A DNA stretch of 64,000 bases from an uncultured Winogradskyella sp. (GCF_947496485.1 NZ_CANMCZ010000003.1:1-64000), one strand, 5' to 3'; shown: positions 55,187 through 64,000, numbered from the stretch's first letter. Numbers and translations: made by a program. The notes: a model not told the origin generated them from the letters alone.

Positions 55187-55907
55187 ATGTAGACTCAAAC
55201 ATATTTGCACCGTTGTTATTTCGGCTTTTAGTTCCTCTTTATTGTGGTCTCAAGATGTTATTATAAATCAAGATTCCTCTAACCTTGATGTTACTTATTT
55301 TAAAGAGAACTTTAAGGACAGTTATTCTGGTGATGACTTTAATTATTCCATAAATGATACAGGAGGTGTTAACCTGATGCAACGTATTCTTCAAAAATTC
55401 TTTAATTGGTTAGCAGATGTTTTTGGTTTCGATGTTGACTTCATTGATTATCAAACCATGGAGTATATTGTTTACGGACTCTTAGGCGTTATTGTGCTGT
55501 ATTTACTCATCAAATTCTTATTACAAAGTCCAATAAACTCTGTATTTAAAACAGAAGATAAAACTATAGATGGCTTTACTTATGTTGAAGAAAACATAGA
55601 GCAAATCGATTTTGATAAATTTATCAGTAAAGCTCTAAAAGACAATAACTATAGATTGGCAACACGTTATCTCTACCTAAAATCCTTAAAATCTTTAGCC
55701 AATAAAAAAGTAATTGAATGGCACTATGATAAAACGAATTCAGATTATCTTAATGAAATAACTGATAGTAAATTAAAAACATTGTTTAAACGTGTTTCTT
55801 ATATATACGATTATGTTTGGTATGGTGAGTTTCCTATAGACGAAACTAGTTTTAACAAAAACAAAAGCGATTTTAATCAACTTATAAAAACATCAAAACA
55901 TGGATAA
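55179..55907 (+). CDS. DUF4129 domain protein
   Basis: A 242-residue protein beginning MSRCRLKHICTVV with a signal sequence or first helix ending about WSQ, an extracytoplasmic stretch, one transmembrane helix (about 100-122) and a cytoplasmic DUF4129 domain (ATRYLYLKSLKSLANKKVIEWHYDKT, then FKRVSYIYDYVWYGEFPID). The start at 55179 overlaps the preceding stop by 8 nt; an open frame further upstream (55125) runs within the previous gene and is not needed. Confidence 0.87.
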   Translation: MSRCRLKHICTVVISAFSSSLLWSQDVIINQDSSNLDVTYFKENFKDSYSGDDFNYSINDTGGVNLMQRILQKFFNWLADVFGFDVDFIDYQTMEYIVYGLLGVIVLYLLIKFLLQSPINSVFKTEDKTIDGFTYVEENIEQIDFDKFISKALKDNNYRLATRYLYLKSLKSLANKKVIEWHYDKTNSDYLNEITDSKLKTLFKRVSYIYDYVWYGEFPIDETSFNKNKSDFNQLIKTSKHG

Positions 55908-57105
55908 GCGTTCTAAAATAGCGCTCTATATTATTGGTGCAGTGATTGTTTTTATGATGATTGCTGAAGTGACTAAACCAAAGGCTTTAAATTGGCGCGA
56001 CTCTTACTCTGCTGCTGATAAAATTCCATTAGGTTGTTACATACTATATAATGAGTTGGAAACTTTTTCTAAAGGGGAGGTTTTGGTTTCAGAACAATCT
56101 ATATATGAATATTTAAAAAAAGTAGATACTCTAACCTCTAAATCCTTAGTATTTATTAATAATTACATCAACCTAGATGGTGAAGAATCTAAAGCCCTAA
56201 TGGATTTTGTTGAACGAGGGAATACAGTTTTTATAAGTGGTAACTTTTTTTATGGTAATGTTTTAGATTCTTTAAACATAAGTATAGAGCGTCAATACTC
56301 AAATCTTTATACAAAAAAGTCCGAAAGCAAATTTACAAGTCCAAGTCTCCAGAAAAATAATCGGATCTTTAAAGATGTTATTGAGAATAGTCATTTCGTG
56401 TCTGTTGATTCTTTAAAAACTACCATTTTAGGAACACTTACCACTAAAGATGAAGATGACAATGAAGAGACCAACACTAATTTTATAAAAGTAGCTGTTG
56501 GTGATAATAATGGTCAATTTATTTTACACACCAACCCATTTGCCTTTACTAATTATCATCTCATGGATGATAAAGAGGACTATGCCGCAACTGTTTTATC
56601 ATACCTACCAAAGCAGCAAATTATTTGGGATAATCATTACAAAAGTGGACGAAAGGTTATTACTAGTCCATTGCGCTATATTTTAAAAAATACAGCTTTA
56701 AAATGGGCATTTTATATTAGTCTGTTTGGCTTAATTCTCTTCGTTTTGTTTAGAGGTAAACGTACTCAGCGAATTATTCCTGTTATTAATAAACTTGAAA
56801 ATTCAACGGTGGATTTCACAAGAACTATTGGTGAGCTTTATTATCAGTATGGAGACTTTACGAATATTATTGATAAAAAGATTCAGTATTTTCTAGAATT
56901 TGTGAGAACGAACTATTACCTAGATACTAATCAACTTAATACAACTTTTATAGACAAATTGGCGATAAAATCTAGTAATACCATAGAAACCACGAAGGCG
57001 TTAGTAGATTACCTTGTCTTTTTAAAATCTAAAAACAATCATACTGAGCAAGAACTCATAGAACTGAACAAAAAAATAGAACACTTTACAAAATATAAGT
57101 TATAA
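55900..57105 (+). CDS. DUF4350 domain protein
   Basis: A 401-residue protein with an N-terminal membrane helix (about 5-22), a DUF4350 extracytoplasmic domain (NWRDSYSAADKIPLGCYILYNEL... VFISGNFFYGN, flavodoxin-like) and a second helix near 266-284, then a cytoplasmic helical tail. It overlaps the previous gene by 8 nt and the MoxR gene by 1 nt, so the genes form one tightly packed operon. Confidence 0.87.
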   Translation: MDKRSKIALYIIGAVIVFMMIAEVTKPKALNWRDSYSAADKIPLGCYILYNELETFSKGEVLVSEQSIYEYLKKVDTLTSKSLVFINNYINLDGEESKALMDFVERGNTVFISGNFFYGNVLDSLNISIERQYSNLYTKKSESKFTSPSLQKNNRIFKDVIENSHFVSVDSLKTTILGTLTTKDEDDNEETNTNFIKVAVGDNNGQFILHTNPFAFTNYHLMDDKEDYAATVLSYLPKQQIIWDNHYKSGRKVITSPLRYILKNTALKWAFYISLFGLILFVLFRGKRTQRIIPVINKLENSTVDFTRTIGELYYQYGDFTNIIDKKIQYFLEFVRTNYYLDTNQLNTTFIDKLAIKSSNTIETTKALVDYLVFLKSKNNHTEQELIELNKKIEHFTKYKL

Positions 57106-58166
57106 TGGAAGATCAAAACACATCATCATCAGAAAACCTTGATGAGACAAACCATAACGAAGAAAATACTACGAACAAAAGTATAGAAAACACTTCAGAA
57201 GATTTTATAAGTCGAATAGACCTAAAACCACTTCAAGATAGTGTTGAAGACATTAAGCGAGAGATAGCCAAATTCATAGTAGGGCAAAATGAAATGATTG
57301 AGCTTTTAATTATTTCAATCCTAACCAATGGACATTCACTTATTGAAGGAGTTCCTGGTGTCGCCAAAACAGTCACTGCTAAATTATTAGCTAAAACTAT
57401 GGATGTAGATTTTAGTAGAATTCAATTTACACCAGATTTAATGCCAAGTGATATTTTAGGAACTTCAATTTTTAATGTAAAAACAAGTGAGTTTGAATAT
57501 AAAAAAGGACCTATCTTTTCAAATATTGTATTAATTGATGAGATAAACAGAGCACCAGCTAAAACGCAAGCTGCTTTATTTGAGGTGATGGCAGAACGTC
57601 AAATTACTATGGATGGTACACGTTATGATATGGAATTACCGTTTTTAGTATTTGCTACGCAAAACCCAATTGAGCAAGAAGGAACATATCGTTTACCAGA
57701 AGCACAATTAGATCGTTTTCTCTTTAAGATTGAAGTAGATTATCCTTCTTTAGAAGATGAAGTTCAAATCTTAGTTGACAATCATAATAGACAAGATAAT
57801 ATGGACTTTAATGCCATTTCTTCTGTATTATCTGCTGATGCTATTAAAAAATATCAGAATTTAATTAAACAAATTGTAGTTGAAGATAATCTTCTAAACT
57901 ACATCGCTTCTATTGTAAATAATACACGTAATAATGCTAATTTATATTTAGGAGCTTCACCAAGAGCTTCAATTGCTATTTTAAACGCTGCAAAAGCCAA
58001 TGCTGCAATTAATGGAAGAGATTTTGTAACACCAGATGACATTAAACGTTGTACCAAAGCGGTTTTAAAACATAGACTGGTATTAACTCCTGAGCGCGAA
58101 ATGGAAGCTTTTACTGTAGATAAAGTTGTAGATCAAATTCTTGAAACTATTGAGATTCCTAGATAG
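57105..58166 (+). CDS. MoxR-family AAA+ ATPase (module)
   Basis: A 353-residue ATPase with an Asn/Glu/Thr-rich disordered head (1-35), Walker A GVPGVAKT (82-89), Walker B LIDEINRAPAKTQ and ATQNPIEQEGTYRLPEAQLDRF. It is paralogous to the product of 30784-31737 but keeps the standard partner, DUF58, directly downstream (1-nt overlap). It likely remodels or loads metal or cofactors into the membrane complex encoded around it. Confidence 0.93.
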   Translation: MEDQNTSSSENLDETNHNEENTTNKSIENTSEDFISRIDLKPLQDSVEDIKREIAKFIVGQNEMIELLIISILTNGHSLIEGVPGVAKTVTAKLLAKTMDVDFSRIQFTPDLMPSDILGTSIFNVKTSEFEYKKGPIFSNIVLIDEINRAPAKTQAALFEVMAERQITMDGTRYDMELPFLVFATQNPIEQEGTYRLPEAQLDRFLFKIEVDYPSLEDEVQILVDNHNRQDNMDFNAISSVLSADAIKKYQNLIKQIVVEDNLLNYIASIVNNTRNNANLYLGASPRASIAILNAAKANAAINGRDFVTPDDIKRCTKAVLKHRLVLTPEREMEAFTVDKVVDQILETIEIPR

Positions 58167-59497
58167 TGAAGCGTTTTTTTAAACATACCTATTTAACCTT
58201 TCGGTTTTTTCTAGTGATAATGGCATTTGTGGCATTATTCATTCTTGCCTACTTATTTCCAGGATTATTAAGTATTGTATCAGCCTTATTTCTTGTCGCG
58301 TTAGGTTTGGTGGTAATTGATCTCATCTTACTATTTAAACAAAAAGGGATTTCTGCTTCAAGAATTTTACCGAAAAAATTAAGTAATGGTGATGATAACC
58401 CAATCGAAATAAAACTTCAAAATAATTACAATTTCACAGCTGATTTACTGTTAATTGACGAGATGCCTTTTCAGTACCAAAAACGTGATTTTGAGATTTA
58501 TACACAACTTAATAAACTTGACGAGAAAAAAATCACATACACCTTAAGACCACTAGAACGCGGTGAATATTACTTTGGAAACTTAAATGTCTATGCAAAC
58601 TCACCTATTGGTCTGGTGACTAGGAGATTTCAATTTGCAAAAGATGCAATGGTACCAAACTATCCGTCATTTTTGCAATTACGTAAATATATGCTCTTAG
58701 CATTTTCTAATAAATTGTTTGAATACGGCTTAAAGAAAATAAGACGCATTGGTCATACCATGGAATTTGAGCAGATTAAAGACTATGTTAATGGCGATGA
58801 TATACGTAACATCAACTGGAAAGCCACAGCAAAGCGCAATCAGTTGATGGTAAATCAATTTCAGGATGAGCGTTCACAGCCCATTTATAGCGTTATCGAT
58901 AAAGGTAGGGCAATGAAAATGCCTTTTGAAGGGTTGAGCCTCTTGGATTATGCTATTAATGCAACTTTAGTCATTAGTAATGTGGCTTTAAAAAAACAAG
59001 ATAAAGCAGGTATGTTTACCTTTTCTCGAAAGGTAGAAAACAAAGTCGTTGCAGAACGACGACCTTCTCAAATGAATAAAATTCTTGAAACGCTTTATAA
59101 TGTCGATACCGATTTTTCAGAATCAGATTTCTCTCGACTTTATATTGATGTAAAGCGAAGTATCACCCAACGTGCTTTATTACTACTTTACACTAATTTT
59201 GAAACTTTAGATGCTCTTCATCGTCAGTTACCTTATCTACAAGCAATGGCGAAGAATCACTTATTAGTGGTTATCTTTTTCGAAAATACCGAATTACATA
59301 AGCTGACTAATGTTGAGGCACATAATACATTTGAAATATTTCAAAAAACTATTGCTGAAAAGTTTATATATGAAAAGAAGTTGATTGTTAATGAGCTTCA
59401 AAAACATGGTATTCAGTCTATCTTAACTGCACCAGAGCATTTAACTATTAATACTATTAATAAGTATTTAGAAATTAAAGCCAGAGGTTTAATATAG
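58166..59497 (+). CDS. DUF58 domain protein
   Basis: A 443-residue protein starting GTG, with two N-terminal transmembrane helices (about 10-52) and the DUF58 signature DYVNGDDIRNINWKATAKRNQLMVNQF (split here across 205-231) before a degenerate VWA-like region (SQPIYSVIDKGRAM). It is the classical partner of MoxR ATPases and ends the operon. Confidence 0.92.
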   Translation: MKRFFKHTYLTFRFFLVIMAFVALFILAYLFPGLLSIVSALFLVALGLVVIDLILLFKQKGISASRILPKKLSNGDDNPIEIKLQNNYNFTADLLLIDEMPFQYQKRDFEIYTQLNKLDEKKITYTLRPLERGEYYFGNLNVYANSPIGLVTRRFQFAKDAMVPNYPSFLQLRKYMLLAFSNKLFEYGLKKIRRIGHTMEFEQIKDYVNGDDIRNINWKATAKRNQLMVNQFQDERSQPIYSVIDKGRAMKMPFEGLSLLDYAINATLVISNVALKKQDKAGMFTFSRKVENKVVAERRPSQMNKILETLYNVDTDFSESDFSRLYIDVKRSITQRALLLLYTNFETLDALHRQLPYLQAMAKNHLLVVIFFENTELHKLTNVEAHNTFEIFQKTIAEKFIYEKKLIVNELQKHGIQSILTAPEHLTINTINKYLEIKARGLI

Positions 59498-59624
59498 CTT
59501 TATATCACCTTTCAACAACTCATCCTCATAAAACTACAACTCGGTAATTACAATTATTTCTGCTCAACAGTTTGTTGGATATTTGAATCATCAAACAAAA
59601 ACAAACCATTAAAACACAATCATC

Positions 59625-60092
59625 ATGAAATCAAAGATTCAAGAACACAGAAAAAACAATAGAAATATTGTGATTAAAAATTTAATTTTAAGTATCACTT
59701 TAGTTTTAACCTCTTTATTTAGCTTTTCTCAAGAAGAAAAAGGCATAACTATCACAGTAACCATAGACAATGTAAAAAATGACACGGGAAAAGTATTAAT
59801 GTCATTACACTCTTCTGAAACATTTATGAAAGGCTCAGGTCTGCTGGACGCAGAAACAGAAATAAAAGACGGTAAAGTAACCATCACTTTTGAAAACGTT
59901 CTACCAGGAGAATATGCAATTATGGCTCTACACGATGAAAATGAAAACAAACGTATGGACTTTCAAGAAAACGGAATGCCATTAGAATCATACGGAATGT
60001 CCAATAATGTTATGTCTTTTGGACCTCCACAATATGATGATGCAAAATTTACTGTATTAGATAAAGATTTAGAACTCAGTATTCGATTCTAA
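59625..60092 (+). CDS. DUF2141 secreted protein
   Basis: A 155-residue protein with an extended signal peptide (MKSKIQEHRKNNRNIVIKNL..., cut near FSFSQ) and a DUF2141 beta-sandwich domain: GKVLMSLHSSETFMKGSG, FENVLPGEYAIMALHDENENKRMDFQENGMP. The acidic DENENKRMD loop may bind calcium. Its leader resembles that of the TonB-dependent receptor at 39220-41418, suggesting common ancestry of the 5' region. Confidence 0.88.
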   Translation: MKSKIQEHRKNNRNIVIKNLILSITLVLTSLFSFSQEEKGITITVTIDNVKNDTGKVLMSLHSSETFMKGSGLLDAETEIKDGKVTITFENVLPGEYAIMALHDENENKRMDFQENGMPLESYGMSNNVMSFGPPQYDDAKFTVLDKDLELSIRF

Positions 60093-60115
60093 AAAAACAG
60101 GAATCATCAATCAAT

Positions 60116-60143
60116 AAAAAAGCCAGCTAATTAGCTGGCTTTT
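60116..60143. terminator. Bidirectional terminator
   Basis: AAAAGCCAGCTA and TAGCTGGCTTTT form a perfect palindrome with A and T flanks. It lies between the DUF2141 gene (+) and dps (-). Confidence 0.88.
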
Positions 60144-60160
60144 GACGTATTGTAATAATA

Positions 60161-60646
60161 TTAAACTGTTTCTCCTAGCCAAGCTTTCATCATCCAAACG
60201 GTTTTTTCTTGCTCAGTTATAAAATCACTCATCATAGAATTGGTGCCTTCGTCATTAGCTTCATCAGAAGCATTCAATATTTTACGCTCAATCTTTAGAA
60301 GTTCAGTCAAAGACTCTACGATTAACTCAACAGCCTTCTCATCCTTAGAAATATTCTTACCAACAGGAACTTTAGCTGCTTTTGTATAATCTTCAAACGT
60401 ATGCAGTGGTGTTACACCTAATGTTAGAATACGCTCTGCAATTAAATCTACTTTTAGATTAGCGTCAGTATATAGTTCTTCGAACTTAACATGTAAATCG
60501 AAGAATGCTCTTCCTTTAATATTCCAATGGATTCCTCTTAAATTCTGGTAATACAATTGAAAATTAGCTAATAATTGATTTAAATCTTCTGCTAATCCTT
60601 TTGTTTTTATGGTATCTAAACCTATACTATTTAGTGTCATAATCAT
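60161..60646 (-). CDS. dps: Dps ferritin-like protein
   Basis: A 161-residue member of the Dps family, which forms 12-mers that oxidise and store iron with peroxide and can protect DNA. The inter-subunit ferroxidase residues are visible in HWNIKGRAFFDLHVKFEELYTD (split: H at 41, H53, D/E within the helix). An alternative start at 60640 (MTLNS) is equally possible. It is divergent from oxyR, its probable regulator. Confidence 0.93.
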   Translation of the reverse strand: MIMTLNSIGLDTIKTKGLAEDLNQLLANFQLYYQNLRGIHWNIKGRAFFDLHVKFEELYTDANLKVDLIAERILTLGVTPLHTFEDYTKAAKVPVGKNISKDEKAVELIVESLTELLKIERKILNASDEANDEGTNSMMSDFITEQEKTVWMMKAWLGETV

Positions 60647-60662
60647 TTATTATTTGTTTACT

Positions 60663-60670
60663 CAAATTTA
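60663..60670 (-). promoter_or_regulatory. -7 box of dps
   Basis: Minus-strand TAAATTTG, 16 nt before the dps start. The neighbouring 60700-60740 contains several ATAG/CTAT blocks that could be OxyR contacts, but they do not fit a regular OxyR spacing. Confidence 0.4.
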
Positions 60671-60743
60671 TGCCACAATTAAATCTAATTTACTATAGTT
60701 TTTATGAATAGTTTTTATATATTTATAGCCTAAATCAATAGTT

Positions 60744-61682
60744 ATGACAATTACACAATTAAAGTACGCTTTAGCAATAGCAGAACATAAAAATTTTACA
60801 AAAGCGGCAGAAAAGTGTTTTGTAACACAACCCACTTTGAGTACACAAATTCAAAAATTAGAAGATGAGTTAGACATTCTTATTTTCGATAGAGGTAAAA
60901 AGCCCATTGAGTTAACTGATGTTGGTCGCAAAATCGTTTATCAAGCAAGAAATATTGTTAATGAAGCAGATCGTATACAAGACATTGTTGATCAGCAAAA
61001 AGGATTTATAGGTGGTGAGTTTAGACTAGGTATTATTCCAACTGTAATGCCTACACTCTTGCCTATGTTTTTAAATAATTTTATTAAAAAATATCCAAAA
61101 GTAAAGCTGAAAATTGAAGAGCTTACTACTGAAGAAATTATAACACGGATAAGTGATGGTCATTTAGATGCTGCTATAGCTTCTACTCCATTAGAAAGCG
61201 ATAACATAAAAGAACGAGTTTTATATTACGAACCATTTGTAGCGTATATACCAAATAATCATAGATTAAGAGATAAGAAAACTATTGAAGTTGCTGATTT
61301 AGACATTGAAGATATGTTACTCCTAGAGGATGGTCATTGTTTTAGAGACGGAGTCATTAATTTATGTAAGGCATTTAAGAATCAAACTGATGATCATTTT
61401 CAGTTAGAGAGTGGAAGCATAGAAACCTTAATAAAACTCTCTAACGAAGGTATGGGAATGACGCTTCTACCCTATTTACATACCTTAGATGTAAAGGAGA
61501 AATTAAATCCTAATCTTAGGCATTTTAATGAACCGTCACCTGCAAGAGAAGTCAGTATTATTTATCATAAAAGTGAATTGAAAATGCAAATTATAGATGC
61601 TATGCACGATTTGATTTCTAGTGTAATTAGAGGAGCAATTGCGTTTCAGAATGTAGAAATAATCAGTCCTTTAGCTAAATAA
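60744..61682 (+). CDS. oxyR: LysR-type peroxide sensor OxyR
   Basis: A 312-residue LysR-type regulator: winged helix (1-60, with FTKAAEKCFVTQPTLSTQI) and a substrate-like sensor domain. The redox cysteines of OxyR are both present at C199 and C208 (GHCFRDGVINLC), the same spacing and even numbering as in E. coli. It senses H2O2 by disulfide formation and activates peroxide defence genes; the divergent dps gene is the obvious target. Confidence 0.95.
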   Translation: MTITQLKYALAIAEHKNFTKAAEKCFVTQPTLSTQIQKLEDELDILIFDRGKKPIELTDVGRKIVYQARNIVNEADRIQDIVDQQKGFIGGEFRLGIIPTVMPTLLPMFLNNFIKKYPKVKLKIEELTTEEIITRISDGHLDAAIASTPLESDNIKERVLYYEPFVAYIPNNHRLRDKKTIEVADLDIEDMLLLEDGHCFRDGVINLCKAFKNQTDDHFQLESGSIETLIKLSNEGMGMTLLPYLHTLDVKEKLNPNLRHFNEPSPAREVSIIYHKSELKMQIIDAMHDLISSVIRGAIAFQNVEIISPLAK

Positions 61683-61709
61683 AAAAAGCGACTCGTAAGT
61701 CGCTTTTTT
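61681..61709. terminator. Bidirectional terminator after oxyR
   Basis: GCGACT-CGTA-AGTCGC with seven A before and six T after. It lies between oxyR (+) and the convergent 65-aa gene (-). Confidence 0.9.
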
Positions 61710-61907
61710 CTATGCTTTTAAATAAATTAGACATTGATTTAATTCTGGGTTTTGATTGATTAGGGACTGAATAAAAATTCTCAAATCTTCAAGTTCGTGA
61801 GGCAATAAACGTCTTACCGCTTTTTCCACTTCCTTACAAAATAATGTCGCATCAAAACTCACTTTGTTCAGTACAGTTTTGGTGTACTCATACATTGCTC
61901 TCGCCAT
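61710..61907 (-). CDS. Conserved small protein, 65 aa
   Basis: A soluble, mostly helical protein (MARAMYEYTKTVLNKVSFD...) with two cysteines (CKEVEKAVRR and NQCLIYL). It has a normal terminator and stands alone. I recall related short proteins in other flavobacteria but no function. Function unknown. Confidence 0.75.
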   Translation of the reverse strand: MARAMYEYTKTVLNKVSFDATLFCKEVEKAVRRLLPHELEDLRIFIQSLINQNPELNQCLIYLKA

Positions 61908-62135
61908 AGGTAATTTTAAGTTTTAGGTTAAACAAAAATGTAATTTTTTCTATAGGCTATTGTTTCAATTCAATCTCTAAGGTAGAAAAAAAACGCGTGA
62001 AAATTAAAAATCATTTAAAGTTTAACAGCTTATTATGTTAAAAGTTAGAAATTACTCGATGAGCCTTATATAATCATAATGACATTTCTTACAATGTAAT
62101 TGTTTGATCTACTTGCGTTTATGTAAAATTTAATT

Positions 62136-62960
62136 CTAGAAGCGATTATCTCCATCTAACAAATCACCTAAACCACCAAGTATACTTCCTTCGCCTTTAG
62201 ACTTTCCTCCTCTAGGAACCGAAGCTAAAACACGATTTGCTAACCTACTAAATGGTAAAGATTGAATATAGACTTTTCCAGGTCCTTCTAACCTAGCAAA
62301 GAATAAGCCTTCACCACCAAATATGGAGTTTTTAATACCTCCTACAAACTCAATATCATAATCAATACCTTGAGTAAATCCAATAATACAACCTGTATCA
62401 ACACGCAAAGTTTCACCGGCTTCTAATGTTTTCACGGCTGTAGTTCCGCCTGCATGAACAAATGCCATACCATCACCTTCTAGCTTTTGCATAATGAAGC
62501 CTTCACCACCAAAAAGTCCCCTTCCAAGTTTTTTAGAAAACTCAATACCAACACTAACACCTTTAGCTGCACATAAAAAAGCATCTTTTTGACAGATAAA
62601 TTTTCCGCCATATTCCATTAAGTCAATCGGAATAATTTTTCCAGGATAAGGCGACGCGAAAGACACATTCCTTTTGCCTGTAAGATTGTTGTAAAACGCT
62701 GTCATAAATAAACTCTCACCAGTAAGGATACGTTTTCCTGCTCCCAGAATTTTTCCTAAAAAGCCTTTGTCTTTTTCTGAGCCATCACCAAAAATAGTAT
62801 CCATTTTAATACCATCATCCATCATCATAAAACTTCCTGATTCTGCAATAACGCCTTCATCTGGATCTAATTCTATTTCTACATATTGCATTTCTTCACC
62901 ATAAATACGGTAATCTATTTCATGGGCATTTCTCTCGCTAAAATCTGGTAATTTTTCCAT
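62136..62960 (-). CDS. AIM24 / TIGR00266 family protein
   Basis: A 274-residue protein made of a repeated glycine-rich beta-prism fold: [69 protein letters not shown]24 in yeast is mitochondrial; the bacterial role is unclear. No signal peptide. It is followed 128 nt upstream by the DUF4442 gene on the same strand. Confidence 0.9.
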   Translation of the reverse strand: MEKLPDFSERNAHEIDYRIYGEEMQYVEIELDPDEGVIAESGSFMMMDDGIKMDTIFGDGSEKDKGFLGKILGAGKRILTGESLFMTAFYNNLTGKRNVSFASPYPGKIIPIDLMEYGGKFICQKDAFLCAAKGVSVGIEFSKKLGRGLFGGEGFIMQKLEGDGMAFVHAGGTTAVKTLEAGETLRVDTGCIIGFTQGIDYDIEFVGGIKNSIFGGEGLFFARLEGPGKVYIQSLPFSRLANRVLASVPRGGKSKGEGSILGGLGDLLDGDNRF

Positions 62961-63088
62961 AGCAAATTATTTAAATGTTTTTAATTGTTTCTTTTATATG
63001 TTGGATAAACCATCAATTTGTTACAACAGTACTTTTCAATTCTAAAAATAGCCATATTATGAGTTCCTCATTCCCAGCAATGACATTG

Positions 63089-63562
63089 CTATTTCACTTT
63101 GAGCGTCCATTCAAAATTAAAAGAGGACACTTGCACTCCATCTTTATTAATTCCATTAGAGTTTAACCAAACGGTTTGCCCTTCGCCTGTTTCAATAGCT
63201 TTATTAATGGCTTCATCAATTTTTAAACCTTCTTCGCACTTAAAAGTAATTCTTCCTGTTGCTTTTTTTGTAAACGATGCGTTATTATTAGCAACCAACA
63301 TGGATATTTTTTCACCACTTTCTCTAATCTTTTTCATCACCAAAGCTCCAGTAGTAAGCTCAGCTGCCATACCTTGCACTGCCCAAAACATAGAATTAAA
63401 CGGATTTTGATTTATCCAACGATGTTTAACGGTAACAATACAGGTTGTATCATTAAGTTGTTTTGTTCTTACACCTGTAAAGTATGCAGCAGGTAGCTTA
63501 AACATTAGAAATTTATTAAGTTTTGATGGAGATATATTCATTGAAATTTGTTTCATTCCCAT
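63089..63562 (-). CDS. DUF4442 hotdog-fold protein
   Basis: A 157-residue protein of the hotdog thioesterase-like DUF4442 family: PAAYFTGVRTKQLNDTTCIVTVKHRWINQNPFNSMFW followed by MAAELTTGALVM (pieces of one block). The C-terminus has a beta strand end SSFNFEWTLKVK. A thioesterase activity is possible; the substrate is unknown. Confidence 0.85.
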   Translation of the reverse strand: MGMKQISMNISPSKLNKFLMFKLPAAYFTGVRTKQLNDTTCIVTVKHRWINQNPFNSMFWAVQGMAAELTTGALVMKKIRESGEKISMLVANNNASFTKKATGRITFKCEEGLKIDEAINKAIETGEGQTVWLNSNGINKDGVQVSSFNFEWTLKVK

Positions 63563-63672
63563 GTATTTGGAAACTAGTTTACGCTAAAATAATTCAAATA
63601 TTCAAGCTTAGCTAATGTTAAAAAAATGTTAATTTTTAGTACTATGCGTAACATAATACCTTTTTAAAGACA

Positions 63673-63680
63673 TATATTTG
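63673..63680 (+). promoter_or_regulatory. -7 box of the DUF4870 gene
   Basis: TATATTTG, 28 nt before the ATG at 63709. No good -33 TTG at the expected spacing. Confidence 0.4.
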
Positions 63681-63708
63681 TATAAGCAACTATTATATAC
63701 TTTTAAAA

Positions 63709-64000
63709 ATGGTAGACAATCATCAAAAAAATTTAGCAACATTTATTCACCTTTCGACCTTTTCGAGATTCATTATTCCATTTGGGAATTTCATTGGCCC
63801 AATAGTATTATGGGCAGCAAATAAAGAAAAGTCAGAATTTATAGACCAGCATGGTAAGCAAGCGATTAACTTTCAAATTAGTGTTTTACTATATGCTATT
63901 ATTATAGGAACGATTACAGTACCGTTTTTCATTTTTAATTTATTCAATGGCATGGATGTTATCGATTTTCATGGGTTTCACGATTTTCATATCAATGTTG
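63709..64000 (+). CDS. DUF4870 membrane protein, 3' truncated by window
   Basis: The frame is open from ATG 63709 to the window end (97 codons). It begins MVDNHQKNLATFIHLSTFSRF, then PFGNFIGPIVLWAANKEKSEFIDQHGKQAINFQI, the hallmark of DUF4870/Tic20-like small membrane proteins, with a helix after it (about 56-75). The role is unknown. The rest lies beyond position 64000. Confidence 0.87.
   Translation, partial: MVDNHQKNLATFIHLSTFSRFIIPFGNFIGPIVLWAANKEKSEFIDQHGKQAINFQISVLLYAIIIGTITVPFFIFNLFNGMDVIDFHGFHDFHINV

Noticed and set aside
1..64000. Mobile element, prophage, restriction or toxin-antitoxin system
   Set aside because: I looked for transposase, integrase, restriction or antitoxin motifs in all annotated proteins and found none. 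tRNA genes at 21170-21380 show no flanking attachment repeat or integrase.

Overview
The window is chromosomal DNA of a member of the Bacteroidota, almost certainly a pigmented, probably marine, Flavobacteriaceae. The evidence is the low G+C content, the lack of Shine-Dalgarno sequences, repeated flavobacterial promoters (TTTG or TTG, 19-23 nt, then TAnnTTTG), lipoproteins ending their signal in C followed by acidic residues, a TonB-dependent receptor with a carboxypeptidase-like N-terminal domain, a split transketolase, and a zeaxanthin-type carotenoid pathway. I see no insertion sequence, prophage, CRISPR array or rRNA. It reads as a stable core-genome segment.

Layout. 1-408 is a non-coding head with a leftward promoter at the edge, a structured element of unknown role and the thrS promoter. 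409-3635 is the translation operon thrS-infC-rpmI-rplT. 3706-14423 is a long leftward block: YjbQ-family and EF-hand proteins, a secreted GATase-like protein, a coupled aminotransferase/sulfotransferase pair, an AI-2E-type permease, dnaB, accA, and a tgt-LptF/G permease-EamA transporter operon. 14590-17736 runs rightward with the two transketolase halves, a secreted protein between them, and a small outer-membrane barrel. 18986-21380 holds an S4 protein, a methyltransferase, a phosphoribosyltransferase, aroK (reverse strand), tRNA-Lys and tRNA-Leu. 21605-25302 is a carotenoid operon headed by a CarH-type MerR/B12-binding regulator (crtI, crtB, crtZ). The lycopene cyclase crtY lies about 11.6 kb further on, at 36871-38043.

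25304-35949 is leftward: a TlpA-like thioredoxin, a surface lipoprotein of four 110-residue repeats, a Crp/Fnr regulator, aconitase, and a MoxR ATPase with three consecutive SurA/parvulin-type periplasmic chaperone genes. 38403-41418 encodes a TonB protein and a TonB-dependent receptor. 41544-46815 has small membrane proteins, an ECF sigma factor with two membrane partners, an acyltransferase, a NUDIX hydrolase and a cyclophilin. 46878-51735 has an M3 peptidase and an SRPBCC/intradiol-dioxygenase-like/GT39 operon. 52501-59497 is a RDD / SpoIIM / membrane / DUF4129 / DUF4350 / MoxR / DUF58 envelope module. The right end carries a DUF2141 protein, the divergent dps-oxyR pair, AIM24- and DUF4442-family genes and a truncated DUF4870 gene.

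Functional themes are light- and oxidation-related protection (CarH-type regulator plus carotenoids; OxyR plus Dps), outer-membrane protein folding (three PPIase chaperones, cyclophilin, TonB/TBDR) and two separate MoxR AAA+ systems. The most interesting points are the CarH-type photoreceptor signature, the repeat lipoprotein, the AUA start of infC, a tRNA-guanine transglycosylase without its zinc cysteines, the secreted gene between the transketolase halves, and the aminotransferase/sulfotransferase pair that mirrors a plant fusion protein. All names come from reading the sequence and remembered family knowledge; no database search was run.
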